Shown piece after piece: positions 54,503 to 62,593 of a DNA stretch of 64,000 bases (positions are counted from its first letter, which is position 1; each line of letters begins with the position of its first letter). The notes beneath the pieces are model-generated. The model saw only the letters and a list, made by a program, of their open reading frames with translations. It was not told the origin of the DNA and searched no databases. The translations under genes and the position numbers were made by a program. The DNA lies in assembly GCA_963813555.1 (NCBI GenBank), contig CAWEZX010000011.1, forward strand, positions 248,001-312,000, read 5' to 3'. The stretch comes from Roseiarcus sp963813555. Its GTDB lineage: Bacteria; Pseudomonadota; Alphaproteobacteria; Rhizobiales; Beijerinckiaceae.

Positions 54503-55867
54503 GTGACTGCCACCCGTCGCGTAGTTTTAGGCGGCGCCCTTGCCGCGGTGGTTTGGCGCCTCAGCGGTCGGGCGGCGGCGGATACTCCTGCTCCGGCGGC
54601 TGAGGGGCTTCTGAATTTCGAAGCCGCGCCGACAAAGCTTCAGCTGGCCCCGCCTCCCGCCGAACCGGCGGCGGCTTGCGCCTATGGCGGCGCGATTCCA
54701 GGTCCTCTCATCAGGCTTAAGCAGGGCGAGGAGCTGAGGGTTAAGTTCGCCAACAAGCTCGCCGAGTCGACAACGCTGAGCTTGCCGGGCTTACGCGCAG
54801 CGAACACCGCTGCCGGCATTGGCGGCCTCACTCAAGAGAGGCTCAAACCCGGCGCCAGCGCCGAGATCCGCTTCGTCCCACCAGATTCCGGCTTCAATCT
54901 TTATCTCCCGCACGCGGGCGCAACCGACGTCGGGCAGCAGGGGCGTGGGCTATTCGGTCCGATCATCGTAGACGAGGCGAAGACGCTTGACGTCGATCTC
55001 GACGCGGCGGTCATTCTGTCCGACTGGAACGTCGACGCGAGCGGGCGGATCAAGGACGATTTCGCCGATCCCGCCATCGGCCGAGCAAGCGGGCGCGAGG
55101 GCGGCATCGTTTTCGCCAACGGCGCGGCCGCCCCGTTGAAGCTCAAGAGCCAGCCCGGGGCGCGTGTACGGCTGCGTCTCGGCAGTGCGGCGACGGCGCG
55201 TCTGGCGACAGTCGCGATCGTCGGCACAAAGACATTGATCGTCGCGGTCGACGGCCAGCCGAGCGAGCCGTTCGAACCGCTCAACAACCAGTTTCCGATG
55301 GGTCCTGGCGCCCGGTTCGAATTGATGTTCGATATGCCGCGCGACCCCGGCGCCGGCGTCCGACTGAACCTGCGCGGCGAGGCCGACGCGGCCGACCGCC
55401 CGTTCATTGCGGTCGTGTCCGAGGGCGAGCCCCTCGCCTCCCGTTCCGAGCCCCCGCGACTCGCCGGGAATCCCCGACTACCGGCGGAAATCGCCCTCGA
55501 ATCGGCAAAACGCTGCGATTTCACGATCAGCGGCGGCGGCTCGCAGGCCTTCTCTGTCAACGGCGCAACCTTCATCGACTGGGCGCCGAAGCCCGCCTAC
55601 GTCATTCCCCGCGGCACGCCAGCCGTGTTCGTGCTCGCCAACAGGACTGCGGTCGTCCAGACGATCCGACTCTGGGGCCACGTCGCGCGCCTTTTGCACT
55701 CGATGGACGACGGCTGGGAGCCCTATTGGCGCGACACCATCCTCATCCAGCCCGGCCGCACCGCCCATATCGCGTTCGTGGCCGACAATCCAGGCAAATG
55801 GCCGCTTAAATCGGCGATCCCCGAACATCGCGCGGCCGGAGTGGGAGCGTGGTTTCAGGTGGGGTAA
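54503..55867 (+). CDS. Multicopper-oxidase-fold protein lacking copper ligands
   Basis: 454 residues with a Tat-like signal (TRRVVLGGALAAVVW) and cupredoxin domains: GGAIPGPLIRLKQGEELRVKF, then YLPHAGATDVGQQGRGLFGPIIV and the C-terminal VFVLANRTAVVQTIRLWGH. The four Cu motifs of true oxidases are degraded. The HWHG position reads LSLPGLR, the HPxHLHGH site reads RLWGHVARLL, and the HCHxxxH site is replaced by PEHRAAG. It is therefore probably not an oxidase and may act as a periplasmic binding or scaffold protein. Start is GTG at 54503. Confidence 0.8.
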   Translation: MTATRRVVLGGALAAVVWRLSGRAAADTPAPAAEGLLNFEAAPTKLQLAPPPAEPAAACAYGGAIPGPLIRLKQGEELRVKFANKLAESTTLSLPGLRAANTAAGIGGLTQERLKPGASAEIRFVPPDSGFNLYLPHAGATDVGQQGRGLFGPIIVDEAKTLDVDLDAAVILSDWNVDASGRIKDDFADPAIGRASGREGGIVFANGAAAPLKLKSQPGARVRLRLGSAATARLATVAIVGTKTLIVAVDGQPSEPFEPLNNQFPMGPGARFELMFDMPRDPGAGVRLNLRGEADAADRPFIAVVSEGEPLASRSEPPRLAGNPRLPAEIALESAKRCDFTISGGGSQAFSVNGATFIDWAPKPAYVIPRGTPAVFVLANRTAVVQTIRLWGHVARLLHSMDDGWEPYWRDTILIQPGRTAHIAFVADNPGKWPLKSAIPEHRAAGVGAWFQVG

Positions 55868-55921
55868 AGCGCCTGACGCTGCGCGAAACGCCGCCAGCGA
55901 AACTCCCGGGGCAAAGCCGCT

Positions 55922-56928
55922 TCAAGAGACCGCCCTATAACGACGGATTAACATATAGGCTAGGCCAGCCGCGAGTAGGCAAAGAATGGTGGCGTACGCT
56001 GTTCCGTAGTCCGAGTCGCCGAACGGCAGCCCTTTCGTATTCATACCAAAAAAGCCCGTCACGAAGGCCGGAGGCAGCAGCAGGGTCGTGACGACGGTGA
56101 GAGCGAAAAGGTTGCGATTGGTCGCGGTCGCGAGCTGCGCCGCCACTTCCTCCTGCAGAAGCCGCGCGCGCTCGGCCTGCAGATGGAGGTCGGCCCGGAA
56201 AGCGTCGATCCGCTGCCGCACCCTGGAACCCAGGTCGCGATACGCCTGAAGGACGCTCTCTCCGCGGTTTTGTTCGAGTTGCGCCAGCACGCTGTGAGCG
56301 GCTTGAACCAGTCGCTCTTGGCGAGAAATGCCTCTCCGCAACCGCAAGAGCGCCGGGCTTTCATCGCTCAAGGCGTCCGACAAAACGCGGTCTTCGATCT
56401 GATCCAACTCCGCGGCGATCTCTTGCGCAGCCTCGCCGATCGAGTCGGCGGCGGCCACAAGAAGGCTCTCGAACAGTGCGGCGCTATCCTCAAAGGTGGC
56501 GCCTTTTCCGCCTGGTCTCGAACCGCCATGGCGGAGCGCGCTGCGTGGTGGCGCGCCGTCAGGAGGAACTGCGGCCACAACGCGAAACGCAGGTCGGTTG
56601 CCTCCAGTCCCGCCGTTTGGTCTTCGTGGCGGTGGTCGTGCAGCGTTCCCCACAGGGCTTCCCCACCCCAGTGCAGCCTCGGATGGCGATCCTTGGATAA
56701 AAACACCTCGCGGGCCTCGGGAGGAAGGGCGTCCTGCGCGCCGATCCAATCGTGTGTGCGGGCGTTCGCGAGGATCAGATGCACCCACACGAACCGGCGC
56801 CCGTGCGTGAGATCAAAAGAGCAATCGCCTTCGAGCAGACGCCCACGCCCGTTCTCGTCGAACTCGAACGCCCACGCGACACCCGGTCCGAGGTCGGCCA
56901 GATCAATTCGCGCCGGTTGTGCAGTCAT
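55922..56928 (-). pseudogene. ZntB/CorA-type divalent cation transporter, frameshifted
   Basis: The N-terminal cytoplasmic domain (MTAQPARIDLADLGPG to MAVRDQAEK) is in one frame. From GATFEDSAALFESLL onward, through the coiled-coil and the two C-terminal helices with GFFGMNTKGLPF, the protein is in another. Adding one G near 56501-56504 restores the frame and gives about 335 residues. The GMN motif marks the CorA superfamily. As written neither half has both the funnel and the membrane domain. The loss is either genuine or a sequencing slip in a G/C run. Confidence 0.82.
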
Positions 56929-57036
56929 TTTCCTCTCCGAGCGCGGAGCCTTATCCGCCGCGGATGAAGGCAGCGTGTCAGACGACTTTCGGAAAGGCCG
57001 GCCCGCTAGTCGGTCGTTGGCAACCGCCCGCCTGCC

Positions 57037-57215
57037 TCACAACCACTTCTTCCACCGGAAAAACAAGTAGGGCGGCACCGCCGCGCAGACCATGAAGCAG
57101 AGCGCCAGCGGATAACCTTAATGCCATTCGAGTTCAGGTATGGCCTTGAAATTCATCCCGTAAATCGAGGCGATCATCGTCGGCGGCATGGAGATGACCG
57201 CCGGGACGACGGACA
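57037..57215 (-). pseudogene. 3' remnant of a corA-like gene
   Basis: The complement encodes PAVISMPPTMIASIYGMNFK and then, after an in-frame stop and small indel, GYPLALCFMVCAAVPPYLFF and RWKKWL. This matches the two membrane helices of the intact CorA at 60469-61473. Nothing of the first 270 residues remains. A 51-base stretch (57140-57190) is identical to 60572-60622, both on the same strand, while the flanking bases of the remnant are more diverged. Confidence 0.8.
57140..57190. repeat. 51-nt perfect direct repeat flanking the PQQ dehydrogenase cassette (left copy)
   Basis: Identical to 60572-60622, same orientation. It covers the MPPTMIASIYGMNFK-coding part of corA. The left copy lies in the corA remnant, the right copy in intact corA. 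Confidence 0.9.
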
Positions 57216-57480
57216 ACTCGGAGCCATCCGCTGGATCGAAATAACCAAAACCGTGCCTCACAAAAACGTGACGACCGGATGCGTGGTTACTGCTTTTCCC
57301 CGCGCCGGAATCAGGAAAGAATGCCCTGACCATCAGGAAACCGACCACATTCAGCCGGGAAAAAATCGGTTGCGTGCGGGAGGATTTTTGACGCAAAATT
57401 GGTTTGACGCAGATCTCACTGCGATCAGGGCGGCGGGCGGCTGCTGAGCCGCCCAAGAGGGAACAGCGAAGGGAGAGGCA
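57216..57480. other. Leader region of the PQQ dehydrogenase gene
   Basis: 265 bases between the corA remnant and the dehydrogenase start. I see no gene. It should contain the promoter. AAGGGAGAGGCA directly before the ATG is a strong ribosome-binding site. Confidence 0.45.
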
Positions 57481-59139
57481 ATGAACTTCCGTACTCGGTT
57501 GAAGGCCGGATCGGCTCTTTTCACGGTTATCGCGTTCGGCGCCCTGGCGGTGGCGGGCTTCACGCCGGCAAGGGCGCAGACGCAACTGACGCCGACGCCA
57601 GAGGAATTCCTGAACGCCGCGAGCGACACGGCCAACTGGATCCTGCCGGCCAAGAGTTACACCGGCAACCACTACACCCCCGCGACTCAGATCACGCCGG
57701 ATAACGTCGGCGGATTGCAGCTTGCGTGGAAATTCACCCTCGACGATCCGGGACCGCTGGAGGTTTCACCCATCGTCTACAACGGGACGATGTACGTCAC
57801 CTCGGCCCATGACCACGTCTATGCCTTGGATGCAGCGACCGGGAAGCTCAAATGGAAGTTCGCCAACAATCCGCACGTTATCTCTTTCGCGGCCAACCGC
57901 GGCATCGGGCTGCTTGACGGCAATGTCTATATCGGCACGCTGGATGGCCATCTGATCGCGCTGAACGCCGAGAACGGCGAGAAGGTGTGGGACAAGGTGA
58001 CGGTGGATGACACCGCCAACGCATTCTACACGATGGCGCCGGTGCCGTACCACGACCCGAACACCAACCAGGATCTGTTGCTGCTTGGCGTGTCCAACGG
58101 CGATTGGGGCGGCAACGGCAACATTTCCGCCTACGATCCGAAGGACGGCCATGTGGTCTGGCGCTGGGAAACGGTGCCCGGCCCCGGCGAACCCGGCCAT
58201 AACACGTGGAGCGGCGATTCCTGGAAGCGCGGCGGCGCCTCCACCTGGGGTGGCGTGACCATCGACACCGACACCCACACGATGTACCTCAATCTCGGCA
58301 ACCCCGGCCCGGACTTCCTTGGGTCGGTGCGCGAGGGCGACAACCTCTATTCGGATTCGATGGTCGCCCTGGACCTTTCCGGTTCCAAGCCGAAGCTGAA
58401 ATGGTATCACCAGTTCATCCCCCACGACACGCACGACTGGGATCCGCCGATGCAGCCCGTGCTGTTCGCCGGCAAGGTGAACGACGCGACGCGCAAGCTG
58501 GTCGCGACCGGCGACAAGGCAGGCAATTTCTGGATTCTTGACGCCGAGACCGGAAAGCTCGTCGACCACACGGCGGCCAGTTTCCAGAAGGGACAGAAGA
58601 CTCCGCCGAGCCTTGAAGGCAACATCGCCTGTCCGAACACGCTCGGCGGCATCGAGTACCAGGGCGGCGCGTACGATCCTGCGACCAACGCGTTCTATGT
58701 CCCAAGTCAAAACGAGTGCGGCTTCTGGACCGCGACCAAGGACGTCGTCTACATCGCCGGCCAGTTCTACCTGGGCGGCGCCTTTCCGAAGCTCGTCGGC
58801 CCGAACACCGGGCAGATGAACGCCATCGACGTATCGACCGGAGTGTTCAACTGGCGCCATCCCTTCAAATTGCCCAACTACGGCGGCGCGCTGGTCACCG
58901 CGTCAGGTCTCGTGTTTTCCGGCAACCTCGGCGGCGCCGAGAACGCCTTCGACGCGAAGACCGGACGTCTGGTCTGGAGCTATGACACAGGAGCCATGAT
59001 CCAGGCCCCCTCGGAAGCCTACGAGACGAACGGCAAGGAGTTCATCGTCGTTGCCTCCGGGCAGGCCGGCAATGCCGCCGTCCCCGAGTTGACCGCCACC
59101 GGGCAGCCGGCGATCATCTCAGTCTTCACGGTGAAGTAA
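57481..59139 (+). CDS. PQQ-dependent alcohol dehydrogenase (methanol/ethanol type), periplasmic
   Basis: 552 residues with a signal peptide ending near GFTPARAQ. Eight-bladed propeller repeats include HDHVYALDAATGKLKWKF and TLDGHLIALNAENGEKVW. PQQ and metal-site segments are GEPGHNTWSGDSW, LNLGNPGPDF and PHDTHDWDPP. The catalytic Asp should be D319; D321 two residues later is the extra Asp of lanthanide-dependent enzymes such as XoxF. The vicinal Cys pair usual before VNRG is absent (HVISFAANRG). It probably oxidises an alcohol and passes electrons to the cytochrome encoded next. Substrate and metal are inference. Confidence 0.88.
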   Translation: MNFRTRLKAGSALFTVIAFGALAVAGFTPARAQTQLTPTPEEFLNAASDTANWILPAKSYTGNHYTPATQITPDNVGGLQLAWKFTLDDPGPLEVSPIVYNGTMYVTSAHDHVYALDAATGKLKWKFANNPHVISFAANRGIGLLDGNVYIGTLDGHLIALNAENGEKVWDKVTVDDTANAFYTMAPVPYHDPNTNQDLLLLGVSNGDWGGNGNISAYDPKDGHVVWRWETVPGPGEPGHNTWSGDSWKRGGASTWGGVTIDTDTHTMYLNLGNPGPDFLGSVREGDNLYSDSMVALDLSGSKPKLKWYHQFIPHDTHDWDPPMQPVLFAGKVNDATRKLVATGDKAGNFWILDAETGKLVDHTAASFQKGQKTPPSLEGNIACPNTLGGIEYQGGAYDPATNAFYVPSQNECGFWTATKDVVYIAGQFYLGGAFPKLVGPNTGQMNAIDVSTGVFNWRHPFKLPNYGGALVTASGLVFSGNLGGAENAFDAKTGRLVWSYDTGAMIQAPSEAYETNGKEFIVVASGQAGNAAVPELTATGQPAIISVFTVK

Positions 59140-59146
59140 GCCCCGC

Positions 59147-60412
59147 GTGCGTTGCTTTTCATTCGGGACCTTCGCGCCGGTCCGCTTGGTCGGGCCGGCG
59201 TTTCTGCTTGGCATGGCGGCGTCGCTCGCGGCGCCCTCCCCGGCGACGGCCGCCGGGGATGACCATGCCCAGGCGCTCGCAGCTCTCGCCGATGTGAAGG
59301 CGGCGATTGCCGAGCTTGTGCAGGCCGACGCCAGCTACGCAACCGACCGCAACGTCTATCGCCGCGCCAGCCAGCGCGCCATAAACGCGCTCGCCGGCGT
59401 GCATGGCGAGGGCTACGACGCCAGCGCCGGCGCGGCGGACGACGCGGCGGGAGCGATCGGCCATGTCGACGCCTTGCTGGATCGCGAGGACAAGCCGGTC
59501 TGGGTCGACCCGCTGCATGGCGCCGAGGCCAACATGCGTGCGGCCATCGTGCATTTGCACGATTCGCTCAAGGCGCGCGAACTGATGGACTACGAGATCG
59601 CAGTCTCGCGCGCGCTCACCTACCTGGAAGTGGCGCGCGGCCGGCCAACCGATTTCGGCGTGCTCGGCGGGCTGGAAGGTGCGCTGGCGAACACCGAGCT
59701 TGGCGTACCGGCCGGCGCGACGCAGCAAGACGCATGCGCAACGCCGTCCGCGGCGCCGTCCTATGGCACGCACGGCGGCTATCTTGCCTGGATCGCTTTG
59801 CCTGCGAGCGACGGGACACACCCGCTGCCTGAAAATCCAGGCGGAACCGAGGTCACCATCGAAAACGGGATTGTGACGCTGCGCACCGCCGCGGCCGCCG
59901 TAGTCGCCAAGTCCTGCGGCGGTCACGCCGCCGCCGCGGCGACGAGCCAGACGGCCGTTGCGCAGGCCAACGCGCCGCAGCCTGCCCCTCAGCCGGCCGC
60001 GACTGCGCCTGCCGCCGCCGCGCCGCCCGCGCTCTACACAGAGGCGCAGGCCGCGAGGGGCGCCCAGATCTATGCGCAGAAATGCGTGGCCTGCCACGGC
60101 GAGAACCTGCAGGGCACAGCCGCCCCTTCGGTCGCCGGCGCTGATTTTCTGGGGACGGCGAAGCGGAATGGTTGGACGTTGTCGGTTATCCGCTACATCG
60201 TCTTCTCGTTGATGCCACGGAACGCTCCGGCCTCCCTGTCGCCCGAAGAGAGCGCCGCGGCGATGGCGTTTCTGCTTGCATCCGACTGCTATCCGGCCGG
60301 GGCGACGCCATTCCCGGCCGCGGACAACCCCGCGTTCGCGAATCTCAAGCTCGGCCCGCCGCCGGGCCACCCGGCGGGCCAGAATGATAAGGGGGTCTGC
60401 AAAGTCAACTGA
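59147..60412 (+). CDS. Periplasmic c-type cytochrome paired with the PQQ dehydrogenase
   Basis: 421 residues from a GTG seven bases after the dehydrogenase stop. A signal peptide (FLLGMAASLAAPSPATAA) is followed by an N-terminal helical domain of about 200 residues with no family I can name. An Ala/Pro-rich linker follows, then a C-terminal class I cytochrome c domain with CVACH at residues 313-317 and a likely distal Met in FSLMPRNAPASL. It is the probable electron acceptor of the dehydrogenase. The helical domain is unusual for such cytochromes. Confidence 0.85.
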   Translation: MRCFSFGTFAPVRLVGPAFLLGMAASLAAPSPATAAGDDHAQALAALADVKAAIAELVQADASYATDRNVYRRASQRAINALAGVHGEGYDASAGAADDAAGAIGHVDALLDREDKPVWVDPLHGAEANMRAAIVHLHDSLKARELMDYEIAVSRALTYLEVARGRPTDFGVLGGLEGALANTELGVPAGATQQDACATPSAAPSYGTHGGYLAWIALPASDGTHPLPENPGGTEVTIENGIVTLRTAAAAVVAKSCGGHAAAAATSQTAVAQANAPQPAPQPAATAPAAAAPPALYTEAQAARGAQIYAQKCVACHGENLQGTAAPSVAGADFLGTAKRNGWTLSVIRYIVFSLMPRNAPASLSPEESAAAMAFLLASDCYPAGATPFPAADNPAFANLKLGPPPGHPAGQNDKGVCKVN

Positions 60413-60468
60413 CTTCTGACATCATCCCGTCGATTCCGGCGGTGGGCCGATCGCGCGCAGTTGCCCGC

Positions 60469-61473
60469 TCAAAGCCACTTTTTCCAGCGGAAATACACGT
60501 AGGGACCGACCGCGACCAGCACCATGAGGATGAGCGCGGCAGGATAACCCCAAGCCCAGTCGAGCTCAGGCATGGCCTTGAAATTCATCCCGTAAATCGA
60601 GGCGATCATCGTCGGCGGCATGAAGATGACCGCCAGCACCGAAAACAGCTTGATAATATCGTTCTGCGCGAGGTTGATGAAGCCGAGGGTTGCGTCGAGC
60701 AGGAACTGCACCTTCTGCGACTTGAAGCTCGCGTCCTGCTCGAGCGACTGGAGGTCGCGCAAAGCCGACTTCGTCGCCTCGCGCACCGGCTTGGGCGCGT
60801 CCGCGGAGCGCCCTTCCGACAACAGGAACAACAGGAGCCGCTCAAGCTCGACCAGGCTTTCGCGCAGGTTCGAGATCTTCTCGTCTTCGCGGCCGAGCGC
60901 GTCGAGGGTCTCGGAGTAGATTTTGCTGCGCGCGCTCTGGTCGCCTTTGGCACGAAACACCCGGCTCGCGATGGAATCGAGCTCCACGCCGACCTTGTTC
61001 AGCGCCCGAGCTGAGCGATCAACGATGGTGCTGATAAGGCCGGCCGCCACGGCGTCGGGGTGAAGCGCCTGCGCAGGAATCTTGCCCAGCTTCTGACCAA
61101 AGAGCTCGAAGGCCTCGCCAGGATCGTACCGCACGGTGACGAGCGCTTTTGGACCGAGGATGAAGGTGACGTCAGCGACGTCGGGCGTGCCTTCAGCTTC
61201 ACTGACGACGCAGGCGTGCAGGTAGCGCACGCCATTTTCGGCATAGTAGGATTCGGCGGGCTGGGCGAAGTCGGGATCGGAGCGTGACGGCACCTTGGAG
61301 CCAAGATAGCCCTCCACCTTCCGGTCCTCGTCCACGGTCGGCTCGACCATATCGATCCACACCGCGCCAGGCGGAATCGACTCGACGGGGTCGAGAATCT
61401 TCCGCTCGAGCCGGACGCTCGCGGCTGTCCCGGCGACCGGCTCGGTTTTGACGGCATAGTGGACAATCAGCAC
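60469..61473 (-). CDS. corA: Magnesium/cobalt transporter CorA
   Basis: 334 residues with the large cytoplasmic funnel domain, the long stalk helix (SKIYSETLDALGREDEKISN) and two C-terminal helices. The signature YGMNF lies at the end of the first helix, and the C-terminus is the basic YFRWKKWL. Full length for CorA. It is convergent with the cytochrome gene. Its 3' end has a partial second copy at 57037-57215. Confidence 0.94.
   Translation of the reverse strand: MLIVHYAVKTEPVAGTAASVRLERKILDPVESIPPGAVWIDMVEPTVDEDRKVEGYLGSKVPSRSDPDFAQPAESYYAENGVRYLHACVVSEAEGTPDVADVTFILGPKALVTVRYDPGEAFELFGQKLGKIPAQALHPDAVAAGLISTIVDRSARALNKVGVELDSIASRVFRAKGDQSARSKIYSETLDALGREDEKISNLRESLVELERLLLFLLSEGRSADAPKPVREATKSALRDLQSLEQDASFKSQKVQFLLDATLGFINLAQNDIIKLFSVLAVIFMPPTMIASIYGMNFKAMPELDWAWGYPAALILMVLVAVGPYVYFRWKKWL
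60572..60622. repeat. 51-nt perfect direct repeat flanking the PQQ dehydrogenase cassette (right copy)
   Basis: Right partner of 57140-57190, located inside intact corA. Confidence 0.9.
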
Positions 61474-62161
61474 GGTTCGCCCTCCGCTTCAGCCAAAGCG
61501 CACCGGAAGAATTACATGAATTCTCGTCGCTTTGCCGGTCGCTGGATTGGGCGGTGAGCAAATCGGACGGCGCCAGCGTGGGGCCATAGGATGGGAGTGT
61601 TCATTTCTGCACGCGTTCGTGCGATTCCAACGGGTTGGGCCGCCTTATCTGCAACTCGATTCGACCTATCGCCCTCGGGCCCCGCGGCGACCGAGATCTG
61701 CAGATTGGCCGAAGATTGCGAAAACGAGTTGACGCCCCACCGCTTTTCTCGATGTGATGGTTTTCCCGACGGCTAGCAGCAAACGTTCATATTAGCCATT
61801 AATTTTGTACGCTATATTATTGCTTATATTAACAATTATCTTTCCCAACCGCCCGCGTCGGCTGCCTCGGCGATCCGAGCCACGCCAGCATCGGCCACAA
61901 TGACAGCGTCGACGCGCAACAGTTTGATATTGTTCAGATAATACGTAATGGAACACACGTCTGTAGAACAAAACAAGAACAAATGCTTGCGCTTTGACGC
62001 CGGTCGCGGCATAGTGAGGCAAGTTCGAGAATCGCGCCGGAACGCGGCCGCGCCGCTCTCGTTCTCCGCCAAATCCGCCCGCCCGCTAGAAGTCTCGACC
62101 GCCGGAATAGCGGCGTGCGTTCGCCTGCGCGGGCGCCCTCCGTCAATTCCTCAAGGCCCTA
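61474..62161. other. Long intergenic region holding repeat copy C
   Basis: 688 bases between divergent corA and the terminase genes. It holds the third 62-nt repeat (61597-61658) and a marked AT-rich block at about 61785-61850, which may be a promoter or replication-like region. Short frames here lack family resemblance. No tRNA or attachment site was seen. Confidence 0.55.
61597..61658 (+). repeat. 62-nt dispersed intergenic repeat, copy C
   Basis: It starts GTGTTCATTTCTGCACGCG and ends CCTTATCTGCAACTCG. Same length and orientation as copies A and B. Its core has the shared TTCCAA-type centre but no obvious stem. Confidence 0.8.
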
Positions 62162-62593
62162 ATGACCGACGCGAACTCATCCACCCGATCCAAACGCTCT
62201 GGGCCTACCCGCGCCCAGCGTGTGCTCGCCTCGCTCATCGCCGGCGCTGGCGTCGATGAGATCAGCGCGGCCGAACAGTTGACCCGGAAGCGCACCGAAA
62301 ACATCCTGCGTCAGGAACTGCGCAATCGCTGGATCGCGCCGGCCGAAGAATTCGCCCGGCTCCAGATCGCCCGGCTCGAGCAGATGATCCTCAAGCTCCT
62401 CGAACGCATCCAGAATGGCGACCTCAAGGCGATCGACCGCGCGCTCAAGATCGTCGACCGGCTCGACCGGTATCACGGATTCACCAACGCGAGGCGTATC
62501 CCCGAACAATATGGCGAAGAGGATCGGGCGCGGCTTTTGAAGAAGGTCAATGAGATCGCAGATCGCCTCCAGCCGGAGCAGCCCACGGAATGA
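62162..62593 (+). CDS. Probable small terminase (gene transfer agent gp1-like)
   Basis: 143 residues with an N-terminal helix-turn-helix-like segment (LIAGAGVDEISAAEQLTRKR) and a helical centre (ARLQIARLEQMILKLLERI), as expected for a DNA-binding small terminase subunit. Identification rests mainly on position: its stop overlaps the large terminase start by ATGA. In Rhodobacter capsulatus the first gene transfer agent gene is a small terminase in the same place. Confidence 0.65.
   Translation: MTDANSSTRSKRSGPTRAQRVLASLIAGAGVDEISAAEQLTRKRTENILRQELRNRWIAPAEEFARLQIARLEQMILKLLERIQNGDLKAIDRALKIVDRLDRYHGFTNARRIPEQYGEEDRARLLKKVNEIADRLQPEQPTE

Noticed and set aside
57216..57672. Minus frame extending the corA remnant through the dehydrogenase leader
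   Set aside because: Only the C-terminal part resembles CorA; the rest is antisense to the dehydrogenase start.
57766..58860. 364-codon minus frame opposite the PQQ dehydrogenase
   Set aside because: Antisense shadow; the + strand protein has signal peptide and propeller motifs.
59159..60370. 403-codon minus frame opposite the cytochrome gene
   Set aside because: Arg/Gly-rich antisense shadow with no recognisable domain.
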